A stretch of 64,000 nt of DNA from Argopecten irradians (Eukaryota > Mollusca > Bivalvia > Pectinida > Pectinidae), in NCBI RefSeq assembly GCF_041381155.1, contig NC_091136.1, forward strand, positions 46,366,284-46,430,283, in the 5' to 3' direction. Below are positions 10,673 through 23,262 of the stretch, one piece after another. Both the position numbers and the translations under genes were made by a program. The notes under the pieces are model-generated. The model saw nothing but the letters and a program-made list of their open reading frames with translations. It had not been told where the DNA came from and did not search any database. How positions within the stretch are numbered: the stretch's first letter is position 1; each line of letters opens with the position of its first letter.

Positions 10673-12125
10673 TTTTCTCCTGTATATATACCAGGGATCA
10701 AATCTAGGTTGTGGGGAAAACTATGGTCCTTTTCAAAATTGGGAAAAGTTTATAATAGCTGCATTATCGGATATTTGACCATTCTCATTTTGGTAGAAAT
10801 AATTATTTTTCAGGTTAGTTTATAACACCTAGAATGTTATTGCAGGATTCAGTAAACAGATTTTTAAGCTCCATCATCATAGATATATGTAGCAGATGTA
10901 TAATAAACATGAAGACATTTACAACCAAAGGCTTAAAATGTGATGAAAAATAAGACAAAGGGGGATTTTTGTCATAAAAAGTGTTCAGTTTTAGCTTCAA
11001 ATGGGATTTTTTTTAAAGTTTAGAGGGGAATTCAATCCTTGAGGGGAACTAACCTTAACGGTTCTAAATCAGAGCTAGATTGATACCTGTATGTACATAT
11101 AATTGTTGTAAAAACAAAAACATACTCTTTTGAATGTTGTGTACATCTACATTTGAAAATGTTATGATGTACATACATGTAGTAACAACATTCATTTAAT
11201 TATTTACATTAAGCATGTTTTCAGATGGTTTATTAGAAGACAAATTCAGTCTACATGTTCATATTTGTAGTCTGTTCCAATATGGTTATGATAGTGGGAA
11301 ATGTTTATTTCAATTTACATACATACAATTAAAGTACATAACACAAATTAACAAAATGTTGTTACGGTGACATTAAATACTTTATTCAGTTCAAAAACAT
11401 AAGTTTTGTTAATAATAGTTAGCACAAGCATGGTATTTTATAGCATAGAGTGGTATATTTATGTTGATACTGTAGAGACGTCAAACTCCTTCATGTGCTA
11501 TGGTCGAAGACACAATATTTATTGACCTATTTCACTGAAAACGGCTTCTTTTAAGTGTTAGAATTAAATCACAGATGCTTACAAACAAACAGGATATGTA
11601 GACGTCATATCTGTACATTTAATACAGCTGTCAAATCACCGTCAACAGTAATGTATCTACGCGAAAGGTACGTGTATGTAACCAGTGTAAAACCGCCATT
11701 ATCACGTTACCGGCGACTTGGAGTCGGTAGTTTTTGTAGTGAATATGACTTGACAGTTAACTATATTCTTTCACGTGGTTTAAACAGCAGTTCAAAATCC
11801 AAACATAACATACATGTACCTCTAAAATTTCGTAATTTAAGTGTTTTACGCAAAAGATCAGCTGACATCTACTACCATGCAATGCTCTGTCCATGTAAAC
11901 CGGAAGTTGCTTTACTCCCGGCGCCACTATCGCTTTACAAAGGGCGATAACTCAAAAAAAGTTATGTTGATACGTCTATAAAACTATCTGACAGCTGCAG
12001 GTGCAGTACCAGTTTAGTATTGACGATCCCAATCATTTACGTCATCAACCTCGATGATATTTTACAATAAAAGAGAGAAGAGATGGAACTGTACAATGTG
12101 CATTATTTATTATTCTTGTTAAGCA
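10673..12125. other. Non-coding stretch with one weak 131-codon frame
   Basis: At 11555-11950 there is a plus-strand frame of 131 codons, Arg- and Ser-rich (for example VKPPLSRYRRLGVGSF), with no family resemblance that I recognise, no introns indicated and no conserved neighbour. It could be chance in a slightly GC-richer patch. The rest shows nothing. Confidence 0.3.
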
Positions 12126-12336
12126 CACAGGGATCTGAGAATTCATTGACCCACCAGAGTGTCCTAACACCATTTTAGACGTTTTAGAGGTCTAGATAAA
12201 AAACGGTAAAAATCATAAAAAAAAAAATCAAAAATGAATGTATATTCTACCATGTATGATTTTTATCGTTTTTTCATCTAGAGGGTAGGTGGGTCCATGA
12301 TTACATAATGTGTAACTTATTCTCAGATCCCAGTGG
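12126..12336. mobile_element. 211-bp MITE, 'cacagggatctgagaa' family
   Basis: Inverted ends: left CACAGGGATCTGAGAA, then a 'gacccaccaga' block; right 'ggtgggtcca', then TTCTCAGATCCCAGTGG. The centre is A/T-rich and partly palindromic (aaaatcat / atgatttt). Relatives occur at 31256-31512 and 54684-54940, with half copies near 26217, 26346 and 49897. Confidence 0.75.
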
Positions 12337-13680
12337 TTAAGCACGCTTGAAGTTTCGCGAAGAGAGCTATTTCCTAAACATTTTTGCCTGAAACACACTT
12401 AACACACATTTAACACACAGTCCGGCACCACGAAAAGAGCACCATATTCTTCTTTGACTTAGGCCTATCTGACAAAATTTCTTTTGGATCTTAGGCCTAA
12501 AATAAACCCCATTATTACCACTTACATATACTTTATATTGAGATTTACAACAGGGGTATTGAGCTTATTTTCTTTTTTTTTTATGTCGCAAGTAATAATG
12601 ACGATTTGTCGATGAATAAAAATACGATAATAATTTATTGATCTTTTGATTCTCCTTGTCACGTCATATTCGTAAATATGTGTAAACCAATATTTTGTTT
12701 CATTACACTATATAATTCTTAACTTTTTGAATACATTTGTATCAAATCTTTTATTTTTTATTGAAACAGTAATTTGTAGTTTCAAAGATTTACCGTGGGG
12801 AGCCCATCGGAAACAAATTGTCAGTTTTCCGGTCACAATAACGAGGACCATTACATGTATATATTTCTGCACTGTATATGTAGGTTCCAAGTGTTTTGAG
12901 AGAAATACATACAGCTGTATGATAGCCTGTTTCCGACTTGGCCAAAACGAGTCAAATCTTTGTATTTTTGTCTTCCTATAATAGAAAACGATAATTCTCA
13001 TTTATGCAAAACAAACTCGCGTTTTCTAATGAGCATGGATACATTAAAAAATTAAGTTAACAAACGCGCTTAGATTTAACCTATGAGTATTTTCGTGGTT
13101 AGACTACACTGTGTTAAAATAAATAATGGAATCTAGGCTTGTCTGACCATATTGTACGGTTTTTATTTATTCTCAAATGTACAGTGATGGATAATGATTC
13201 TAAATTGAAAATGCTCTCGCCAGAATCATATGAATCTAAGAATTAGTTGTATTTCTTAAAATATTTTTGGACCATTTTAGATTTTTTAGGCGTTCTACAC
13301 GCTGTGTATCCGGCCATGCAGTGTATGATGTTTACCTACTTCTCATATCCCTCTGATCAAAATGTTCTATCGTCTTTATTTCATTTCTATTTTACATTTT
13401 TTGCCAATTTACAGTTAGGAAATCCGTATAGTTCAACACTACTTTTGAAACTCACAATACTTTCGTCGATTGTCAAATCCCGGGCTACATTTCATAACCC
13501 ATTTTGAAAGTCCGATTGAATAAAGCCAGATTTTTTATTCTTCATTAATCCTATATGCTGAATAATGCAGTTGGAAATAAAGAAATTGAAATGAATCGGT
13601 ATGACTGCTATTGTTTTCCATCCGACAATATCGACGGATATTTGAGTCTGGTAAATGATGAGGGGGGTTTATACAGATCT
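12337..13680. other. Non-coding stretch, nothing recognised
   Basis: Open frames of 60-100 codons occur on both strands (12708-13001, 13247-13507) but lack motifs and overlap each other. No repeat ends seen. Confidence 0.4.
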
Positions 13681-14720
13681 TATACCACAGGTGTTCGTTT
13701 CTAATATAAACATAAGTATAATACTGGGTCAAGGTCTATAACTCGGCCGGCCATATAACACTACCCAATTTCAGAAAAAGTATGATTATTATCCAACCGT
13801 ATAGAATATGATAATAGGAATACTCTCAATCGACAGCCAGATAATTTATCTTTAATTTGGTATATGATACAATATAAATCACGCCGTATAAATGTCACTA
13901 GGTATCCAGAAACATCGGAAAACAGCCAGATTTCAACTGGTCGGACACTGGTGTCCTCCGATAAACACGCCAGGGCTCTAATGGGTAGCTCAAAAACCAC
14001 TGCATGTCAACATTTCAGCTTCATAGGAATTAAAGTTTGGTAAAAAACAAACTTACCGGTATGTTAGTGTTTATCTATATACCATCCATTTGCTCAATAC
14101 AGCCTTTTGAAATTTCCGATTGAAAAAATGTGTGTCTCTAGCCGTCATGTTGATATGTGTGTAGTACATTTGTTTTCTCGGCGTTGATTGGTCAATTAAT
14201 TTTCGAGAGCCAATCAACGCCGACAAAACAAATCTACTGCACACATACTTACATGGCGGCTAGAGACATAAATTTTTCAATCGGAAATTTCAAAGGGCTA
14301 CGTTAGGCAAATGGATGGTATTTATCCATGGATTTACTAACCGGTAAGTTTGTTTTCTACCAAACTTTCATTCCTATGACGCTGAAGTGTTGACATGCAG
14401 CGGTTTTTGAGCTACGCATTAGAGTCCTGGCGTGTTTATCGGAGGACACCACAGTGTCCGACCAGTTGAAATCTGGCTGTTTTCCGATGTTTCTGGATAC
14501 CTAGTGACATTTATACGGCGTGATTTATATTGTATCATATACCAAATTAAAGATAAATTATCTGGCTGTCGATTGAGAGTATTCCTATTATCATATTCTA
14601 TACGGTTGGATAATAATCATACTTTTTCTGAAATTGGGTAGTGTTATATGGCCGGCCGAGTTATAGACCTTGACCCAGTATTATACTTATACTTATATTA
14701 GAAACGAGCACCTGTGTACA
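13681..14720. mobile_element. 1.04-kb foldback palindrome with arms of about 500 bp
   Basis: The left arm, from 'accacaggtgttcgtttcta', is mirrored by the right arm ending 'tagaaacgagcacctgtgt'. The arms match over nearly their whole length. The innermost part is gcgttgattgg / ccaatcaacgc around a loop of about 16 bases near 14193-14208. The arms differ by a modest number of substitutions and small indels, including a 'tatact' duplication on the right. The same 60-odd-codon frame can be read outwards from both arms, a consequence of symmetry. No transposase is present. No clear target duplication was found. Confidence 0.88.
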
Positions 14721-15087
14721 CAGTAAGGGTTTTTGTTGAACGTGATAGAATGAAGAAAAAAAACTAGATAGAAAAGAAGAAAAAATGTAGAAAACAAGAA
14801 ATCTTATGGCTAGCGAATCGTTGTAAAGGATTCAAGGACTTTTATAGGGATATCTGCCTTGAAGTCTGCTAGTGTGGTGCTACATTGTATGATACAATAT
14901 ACTGCTTCCGTTGTGTAATTGTGGAACGGGAAAGGGGTGTTTTACACGATATGTATGCATATTCTTACACCGGATATTGCTATCAGTGAAAGGTATGTAG
15001 ATCTAGATGAACTATTTACACTATAATCATAATAATTGCTTTTACATATTGGCTTGTTTACAAAAGTTACCTACGTAGCCCATATAT
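14721..15087. other. Non-coding stretch, nothing recognised
   Basis: AT-rich and A-rich, without a motif-bearing open frame. Confidence 0.4.
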
Positions 15088-15306
15088 TATTTGTATATGG
15101 TTAAGATGTCCCGACATATTACCACAAGCCCTCCACCTCTGGGAAGCGGGTTCGAATCCCATGTGGGGCAGTTGCCAGGTACTGACCGCTGGCCGGTGGT
15201 TTTTCTCCGGGTACTCCGGCTTTCCTCCATCAACAAACCTGGTACGTCCTTACATGACCCTGGCTGTTAATAGGACGTAAAAATAAACAAACCAATATTT
15301 GTATAT
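15088..15306 (+). mobile_element. tRNA-derived SINE with 11-bp target duplication
   Basis: The element at 15099-15295 is flanked by TATTTGTATAT on both sides (15088-15098 and 15296-15306). Its head carries the B-box word GGTTCGAATCCC. The body includes 'gccggtggtttttctccggg' and 'ccggctttcctcc', and the tail reads 'ggctgttaataggacgt' followed by A-rich 'aaataaacaaac'. The tail is shared with the element at 29619 and, inverted, with 17365-17436, so three SINEs with different heads use one 3' end. Confidence 0.85.
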
Positions 15307-16570
15307 CCTGAATCTACAATATTTGTTGGGGGAATTGGTGTCTTGGGTAGCAGATATTTATCTACATGTTAATGTGCCTACCTATAGTTCTACTACCTGT
15401 TCCAGTTAATATTATTATTATGGTATAAAAACCATATCATCGGACATGTTCAATAAGATACTATGCATTTTTGACGGTCACGACGAAGAGATACAGCCAT
15501 ACACATGTCACTTTATCTGGATTTGTATCCTGCCATTCATGCATTTAATCCATAGCACGGTGTTGTCTTGATCAAAATACTTCCTTTTGTATATGTTAAT
15601 ATCTTGGACATAACCTCATTTAAACGAGTTTCCGTTCCGGGAACTGAAAACAGGTTAAAGTAGTCAATAGAATCCGATTTGATATCTGGCGAGTCGATGA
15701 ACCTTATGTCTTTCACAAACTCACATAAGTGTATACGTCACGAAGATCTCGTCCATTGTCCTCGAGATCTGGCGGTCCTCGCCTATAGCATTAATTATCT
15801 TCGTTTGATATATCAAATTCCATATCAGAATCGTTTTCTAAATAATATTCCATATCAACATGTTTCGTATATGGTGTCACTCATCTAAATTACGTAGTTA
15901 CGTGCTAATCGGCGGAGTGACTACATTAATTGAGATAAAAAAGTTATATAAAGTACCGAAGTTGTAACGCTGTGCAACATCTTACGATTTACGATATACA
16001 GACGTCAGTAATTAGATCCCTCTTACCCAAAGTAACCTTGTAATTGCACTGAGTTTTTTCTTTTCATTTTGTGTTTCTACTGCATCTTATTTTGATGAGA
16101 AACATAATTTGGCCCAATACAATGATACATTTTAGAACAACCGCTTCAATAACGTCATTATTTTGCGACCGTTTCCTATCGCAGCAGAGTTAAAACCCGC
16201 AAATACGCTGTGTATTTCTTCTATAATATTCTATCGTAATGACATTATCACTGTAATCCAAAAGACTTCTGCTATTTTTAACAAATTATCCTCTGCTGAA
16301 AAGTAAATGGGTTTCTCAAAAACCATTGCCTTGTTCATCATATTGTTCCGTACGTCATATATCCTAATCTTTACGTCATGTGTTAAAATGTGTTTTTTTT
16401 TTGACAAAGTGGGACATTAAAAAGTCACTGTGTACCATGAATTATTTCAAAATGAAATATTTTCGCTGTATATATGATGGAGTCGTGATTCTAGGTTCAT
16501 TGGAGACCAATAACGATAGTCTGTTGAAAATCAAGCGAGCTATACGCCACGCACACGGGATTACTTGAAA
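15307..16570. other. Non-coding stretch, nothing recognised
   Basis: No motif-bearing open frame. A few short frames (15679-15888, 16380-16568) look like chance. Confidence 0.4.
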
Positions 16571-16643
16571 TGGACATATATGTACACTCTGGCAGCCAGC
16601 CGACAATGTACATATATGTACACTCTGGCAGCAAGAGGGTTAA
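16571..16643 (-). mobile_element. TTAA-CCC terminus facing left, with duplicated subterminal unit
   Basis: It ends TCTGGCAGCAAGAGGG and then TTAA (16640-16643), the inverse of the terminus at 5453. Next to it, 'gtacatatatgtacactctggcag' is present twice in tandem. If paired with 5457 it would bound an 11.2-kb unit, but independent insertions are equally possible. Confidence 0.5.
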
Positions 16644-16645
16644 AA

Positions 16646-16835
16646 AATAAAAGATAACGAAATAGTTTTTTTCGAAAATTGTTTCTGAGACATCCCCTAG
16701 TTATGACAGTGCGGTATCTAAGGAAGAGGCAGCCATTTTTCTTTTGCTCTGCTTAGTAACCTTCACTGGCAAACCCCCTATATAAAGCATGGGACACTTG
16801 ACACACGTGTGTCATTCTAAACATGTCTTGTCTCA
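16646..16835 (-). repeat. About 190-bp block shared with 25921-26095
   Basis: Read on the minus strand it carries, in order, 'acacgtgtgtc', 'gctttatataggg', 'aaaaatggctg', 'ggatgtctcagaaacaatt' and an A/T-rich run. The plus strand at 25921-26095 has the same words in the same order and similar spacing. The TATATA box followed by an ATG looks promoter-like, but it may be a mobile-element end. Confidence 0.55.
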
Positions 16836-16839
16836 GATA

Positions 16840-17364
16840 CACATGCCCCGATATTGCAAATAACAATGTCAAATTGAAAACTAGATTTGATCGCGATCAA
16901 AACACGGGATTTCCACCTATGTAATGATATCAGTAATGTAAGCGAACGGACGATTGCTTGAACGAACGGGCGATGTCACTCAATATTAATCAGAAAGCGT
17001 TTTTTACGAAAGTAGTCTGGTCCAACCGAAAAACAGATTTAGGGAATCAAGATTTCATAGAGAGGTGAATATATAGGAGCCTGCTGATTGGATATATTCA
17101 GGGTACACCAGTTAATGGTTTATGTGTGGGTCGGACAATACATGTAGATGTAAAATTTGTAAAGAATTTTGATAACTTCATTTAACCTGAATAGTAGCAA
17201 ACGTTAACACGGTCCTCTATGGGTTCTGTGATCTCAAAACGGCCGGGTAGTTTCTCAAATTGAACCGGTTGTGTTTGAACATCCGGTGTCACAGGTGACA
17301 GCTCTGCCACACACATAAAAGGTTTTTAAACCTGTCAGTTATTATGTTTGTGCATTACTTTTAT
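16840..17364. other. Non-coding stretch
   Basis: It contains the palindrome TTTGATCGCGATCAAA near 16887, also present near 41354 inside 'agatttgatcgcgatcaaa'. Nothing else recognised. Confidence 0.4.
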
Positions 17365-17436
17365 TGTTTGTTTGTTCAAATGTACGTCCTATTAACAGCT
17401 AGGGTCACGTAAGGACGGCCTCCCATGTATGCGGTG
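17365..17436 (-). mobile_element. SINE 3'-tail fragment
   Basis: On the minus strand: 'catacatgggaggccgtcct', then 'agctgttaataggacgt', then (AAAC)n. This matches the 3' end of the SINEs at 15099 and 29619. No head or target duplication is visible, so it is a truncated copy. Confidence 0.7.
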
Positions 17437-17920
17437 TAGCTACACATGTACGTGTATTTACGCAAACATGTGTACATTGTTCATATATACGTGTACATGT
17501 AGAACTTAAAACACCTCGAAAAGTATTCAAAACTAAATGAAGAAAGACCTTCGAAACGGCCCGTGTGTATATAAGATTGAGCCCAGGACAGAATTTTAAC
17601 CCGGCCGCTGATTGGCTGGCTTACTATGAATTTCAAAATTAAAAATGTTTTCTGACAGGTAATTATTCCTTGATAACCGTGATATAAATTTGGAAATTCA
17701 GATTGAGATTTAGGTTCAAAATATCAATTTTGATAATGAATAGGTAAACACATTAGAATTTGAGGTTTTTTAAAAGTGCAAAAAATTCTCCTTTTCTGAT
17801 GAAGATCTTGGACCAATGCGGAATAACACGTACGATTAGAGTTTTAGTATTAGATACCGATTATCTCCCTTTGGCCACATGCCACATCATGTAATCACAA
17901 CTCAAAATCGCTGAAAGTTC
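17437..17920. other. Non-coding stretch, nothing recognised
   Basis: AT-rich flank leading into the tandem array. No coding signal. Confidence 0.4.
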
Positions 17921-17921
17921 T

Positions 17922-19740
17922 ATACCTCCGCCATTTTGAATCATATGACATTGAAATTGGTCATTTTATGGGTCTGAAAGCATGATCTTTCACATCCAAT
18001 TCAAAACATTTCACCTTTGAATTTTCATGAATTACGCTAAAATTTACGTTAAAAAATGAACGAAACGCCATATTCGGAGGTCTATATTTCCGCCATTTTC
18101 AAATTCATGTCTTTGAAATTAAAAACCTGTACAGACAATAGGCTAAAGCTAACATTTACAAAAATTCAACACTCTACATGAGATGATAAAGGCCCTACGA
18201 GCTCACAAATAACGGAAAAAAAATAAGAAAATGAAACAAATTGCCATATTTGGAGAGCTATATTTCCGCCATTTTTCTATATAACCCCTTAAAAATAAAT
18301 AACTTTTGAAGACAAAAGTTCATACAACATAGGTATGAGAAATCAACACTGTACATACAGGTTTAAAGGCGCTGAAACGTCTCGGGCAAGGACAAATATA
18401 AACTAAAAATTCGATTTTCGATGTCCTATATCTCCGCCATTTTGAATCTTATGACCTTGAACTTGGTCATTTTATGTGTCTGAAAGCATGATCTTTCACA
18501 TCCAATTCAAAACATTTCACCTTTGAATTTTCATGAATTACGCTAAAATTTACGTTAAAAAATGAACGAAACGCCATATTCGGAGGTCTATATTTCCGCC
18601 ATTTTCAAATTCATGTCTTTGAAATTAAAAACCTGTACAGACAATAGGCTAAAGCTAACATTTACTAAAAATCAACACCCTACATGAGAGGATAATGGCC
18701 CTACGAGCTCACAAACAACGGACAAAAATAAGAAAATGAAACAAATTGCCATATTTGGAGAGCTATATTTTTGCCATTTTTCTATTTAACCCCTTAAAAA
18801 TAAATAACTTTTGAAGACAAAAGTTCATACAAATAGGTATGAGAAATCAACACTGTACATACAGGTTTAAAGGCGCTGAAACGTCTCGTGCAAGGACAAA
18901 TAAAAACTAAAATTTCGATTTTCGATGTCCTATATCTCCGCCATTTTGAATCATATGACATTGAAATTGGTCATTTTATGTGTCTGAAAGCATGATCTTT
19001 CACATCCAATTCAAAACATTTCACCTTTGAATTTTCATGAATTACGCTAAAATTTACGTTAAAAAATGAACGAAACGCCATATTAGGAGGGCTATATTTC
19101 CGCCATTTTCATATTCATGTCTTTGAAATTAAAAACCTGTACAGACAATAGGCTAAAGCTTACATTTACAAAAAATCAACACTCTACATGAGATGATAAA
19201 GGCCCTACGAGCTCACAAATAACGGACAAAAATAAGAAAAAGAAAACAAATTGCCATATTTGGAGAGCTATATTTCCGCCATTTTTCTATATAACCCCTT
19301 AAAAATAAATAACTTGTGAAGACAAAAGTTAATACAACATAGGTATGAAAAATCAACACTGTACATACAGGTTTAAAGGCGCTGAAACGTCTCGGGCAGG
19401 GACAAATATAAACTAAAATTTCGATTTTTGATGTCCTATATCTCCGCCATTTTGGATCATATGACCTTGAATTTGGTCATTTTATGTGCCTGAGAACATG
19501 CTCTTTCATATGCGCCCTTCGAAACATTTCTATGGTAAAGTTCATTTTTGACCTTTGTTTGACCTCATTTGACCCCCTAGTGAACTCGTGACCTTGACAT
19601 AATTTCTGATAACATGTAATGAGAAAAAAAACGTGAATTATCGTGATCTACATGGAGAATGAAACGTACATGTTGTGTAGCGTACGGTTATGAAATTATG
19701 AGCGTTTAAAGTTCGTTCGAAATCAAAGTACTGTAAGTAC
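17922..19740 (+). repeat. 505-bp tandem array, about three units plus a divergent end
   Basis: The landmark 'ctccgccattttg' recurs at 17926, 18432, 18936 and 19442, giving periods of 506, 504 and 506 bp. Each unit also has a second 'tttccgccatttt', 'caatataggctaaagct'-like words and 'ttaaaggcgctgaaacgtct'. From 19442 the sequence leaves the unit and continues as an interspersed repeat that is also present at 24985-25266 ('tttgacctttgtttgac', 'ctctgataacatg', 'acggtaatgaagttatgagc'). The array therefore looks like a local amplification of part of that repeat. Confidence 0.88.
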
Positions 19741-20405
19741 TGAAGGAGGTGTTATTCAAAATCATGAAAAAGACATGTAATTTTCACAATTTCAAAACTA
19801 TATGGTATTTTGTTAATTAAGATAAAGCATAGAACAGCTCCTCAAAGTCCATGCACATACCGGTATTCTCCAATGATCTTATCCCAAAGGAAGTGTTCAA
19901 TGCTGCAAATTATGGCAAACATTGCATCAGGTTTCTGAAGTTAACTGTCATGCTTTATATTTTCTAGACGTAATGTTTGAAATAAATTCCATGACAAAAT
20001 ATCTATCAGTTTGCCTTTTACTAATACTGCACTAGGCTTTCCCGTCGGTTGTTTTATACTTGAAATACTTCACCAGTCATATATACTGACCTTTTCTACC
20101 ATCTGTTTTCATAACCATGCCCTTTTAAGTCTTTCGCTAAACTCCTTGAATGTTTCTATACCTTTGTTATCTTTATATATACATTACAAAGATTCATTGT
20201 GATTGAAAGAAAATACAATGGTTCAATAGAACGCATTGGTCACTTGCTACCTGGTATTTTCGATCTATTAATGCTACCATCTAAGTATAAGATCCAAAGG
20301 ACAATGGTCAATATACTGTATAAAAAGTGATGAATATAAAAATACATGTACTAGTTTTTTTTAAAATTCATACAAGGTCACATATAAGGACAAAGTTGGA
20401 TTCAC
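19741..20405. other. Non-coding stretch, nothing recognised
   Basis: A 63-codon frame at 20011-20202 has no motif. No repeat ends are seen before the TTAA MITE. Confidence 0.4.
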
Positions 20406-21221
20406 TTAAAGAGACATGAACCTAAATAAATTGTAAAATTGAGTAAAATATATATTTAAGACGCATCAGATACCTTACGAAGTAAAATGTATCAAATAAT
20501 TATAATGGAAATTCCATCTTTCTGTATTTTGAACCGGCCCGGTCGAATTTTGCAGACTGCAGTGTGATAAAAAAAAGTAGTGTTGAACTTTAGTGACCTC
20601 CCAAATGCACTGCATAAATTAAATGAACGTAAACAAGATGGTGGGTCGAAAACGTGGGTGAAGCTAACACAAACGAATTTCGATAGAAAACAGAGTATAT
20701 CAAGAGTCAGTAACGTGCGCGATTGGGAAAGTAGGTACATATAAATGGATCGCTGTAATGCAAGAGACAGAAGCAACTTTCCAGTTAATACTTGCGTGAT
20801 GTACATATATGTGCAATTAAGTCAAGAACCTCCCCGTCATATGAAAAGTCTCGTTTGAATTCTGACTTATCATTGAAGTACGCTAAATACAAATTGTTTT
20901 ATTACTAATATTAACAAATATGGCTTCTACTTCATATGTCAACGATCGTAAATTAGAAAATCAACTTAAAATGTGGAAAACTAATATTCATTATCGTGTC
21001 AGCAAGTTTGTTGTTCATTATAATCTCGCTTTCGACCAGCTTTCGTTTTTGTGTTCCCAAAATAGAATATGACGGTCTATTTTTATCATTTTTGGGGTAG
21101 GTATTCCCCACATTTTCCTGTCGTTTTAGATAACCAATCATTGTAATAAAATATTCAAGAAACATCTGAAAACCATATCTGAGCATACAGAACAACTTAT
21201 TTTAGGTTCATGTCCCTTTAA
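20406..21221. mobile_element. 808-bp TTAA-flanked MITE
   Basis: The element spans 20410-21217. It starts AGAGACATGAACCTAAA and ends TTTAGGTTCATGTCCCT, inverted repeats with one mismatch in 17. It is flanked by TTAA on both sides (20406-20409, 21218-21221), as with piggyBac-type insertions. The frames inside (20492-20806, 20953-21195, both minus) show no transposase features, so it is non-autonomous. Confidence 0.85.
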
Positions 21222-22760
21222 TACCAGTCCTCTTAGCTATAATATTGACAGGAAGTTGTTACAAATAGCTTATTTGAACCCCGTGACTTTGACCCCGTGA
21301 CTTTGAATAAAGGTCAATGCATTTGATTCAATTTTTGGACATACTTTAAAGCCCCATTCTTTGTATTAAATTTTACAGTTCTAATAATGTATAAGATCAT
21401 CTGCACTAATGACAAGAAGTCAGTTCAAAGTATTTGGCTATTTAATTCATGTAACCTTTAGGTAAAGTTTATTCATTATTGTTAAATATCAAAATCAACA
21501 CAAAGTCATATAATTGGTAAATATGTATGTAATAATGATACTAATAATCACTGTATTAGTATCCACATGCAAGGTATATCTTTCTCTTCATGATTTTTTT
21601 AAATGGCTGTTAAATAGTTGCACTTCTCCAGTAATATTTTGAAAAATATTAAACAATGACTTAATATATCAATCTTAATATTGAATCATGATTCATCAGA
21701 TGTAAACGGAATAAATTAATAAAATAAACTACCTTTTTTCATTTCATTTTAAGAAACTATTATTTACATTTTACTGACTATCGTTAAAATACAAATCATA
21801 AATATCTTTCATCTAGTTGAATTGATGGAAAAAATAATATTATTTCATGTAAGCCAACATTGTGTTTTATATTTCATTTTATTCCATATTTTCTTCTATT
21901 TTTTATGTCCAAGAGATAAATACATATACGCTCGTATCTATTCTGTTTTACATTGATTTATTGTACTCTATTTAACTTTTTTATTGGCCATTTGTATTTT
22001 AAAGTTACCTCCCTTACAATACTGCATGCGTTTCACGGTGATGTTTTTCTTGCTTTCTTGCAGAGCGCTCGATTTTTCTTGATAAGAAATATAAATCACT
22101 GATTAATTATCACTCATTGTAATGAAAATTTTTATCAATAAAACATGTATCTGCTTGACCAAGAACGTAGTTACAAATCCTTGGCTTGACTCGGTACACT
22201 GTCAAAAGATCGTGGCCATTTCCTCTCAAAATTCGTTCTTTAAGGCCTATGGAAGCTATGATATCTATTTACAATAAGCTAGGTGACTATAGTGTATCAC
22301 ATTAAATCATATAAATGATTTGGTTTTGTAATCGCAAGGATACATACTGCGGAAGTTAGGATTGTGTTTACTTCATCTCGCACTTCAGCTGAAGAAATAT
22401 AAACAACCTGATAGAACAGTTACCGTAATGTAAGCTACCGTGATGTAAACGTTGACTATAACTGTTACAACATAACTGTAGATATTTAATTTTGGAAAAA
22501 AATATTGCAGTTTTTCCTCAGTCATGGTTGCAGAAACTGTCGCCGCGCATGCGTCAAGTAGAATGAATACCGGCGATATAAAAACACATTTAGGGTACTG
22601 ATGAAGTGAATCGGATTGCTTTTGCTAATAATCAAGTTTATTATTTACAATCAGATTCAAATTTTATAAGCAAATAGACTACAATACTAGATCTAGCACT
22701 ACGCTTGTACTAGACACTGGCCGGTTCACTGTTATAAGTCAGAAGTCAAATATTTATATA
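21222..22760. other. Non-coding stretch, nothing recognised
   Basis: Very AT-rich, with no open frame of note and no repeat ends detected. Confidence 0.4.
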
Positions 22761-22762
22761 AT

Positions 22763-22800
22763 ACCGTATTTCCCGGAGAATAAGTTGCGACTTCCCCCCC
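22763..22800 (+). mobile_element. Terminus-like sequence of a DNA transposon
   Basis: 'accgtatttcccggagaata' followed by 'agttgcgactt' resembles the ACCGTATTT...TAAG...GCGAC ends seen on widespread animal DNA transposons. No matching inverted end was found nearby, although 'taccgtatacgtac' occurs at 24309. Weak assignment. Confidence 0.3.
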
Positions 22801-23262
22801 TTAAAATCGGGATCGCTACCTATACACCAGTGAGACTTATCTGTGGACGAAAACCAAAATCTGACGATGTTTTTGAATTATTTCTACGTCATGATCCACA
22901 CGTGAAAATCGTAAGTTTTACTCGCCGCTTTAGTAAAGTTATACATCATAAAAAAAATCGCCGTAAAAGTGTTTAAAGGATATAATATGTAATGAAAATA
23001 TAATAAAGATGACAATAATTACGTACCAAATGCATGTTCAATCGTACAATTGTTTAATTCACGGAAAATCGGCCAACTGAAGCGTGGTTGTTTACTATCA
23101 CAACACAATGGCGGACTGAACTCGCTATCGATTTTCTGTGGGTTTGTTATCGAGATAATAATATTTAAACGTCAAAAATGATCAAATATCAAATTAAAGG
23201 TTTAATATATTATTTAAATATTATGTTTGGACAAGAAATGTTCGCAGACACCAAGAAAATGG

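Noticed and set aside
11555-11950. 131-codon plus-strand frame
   Set aside because: No recognisable motif or neighbour support. Mentioned only as a weak possibility.
13761-14641. Identical 60-odd-codon frames on opposite strands
   Set aside because: They are mirror images produced by the palindrome arms and carry no motif.
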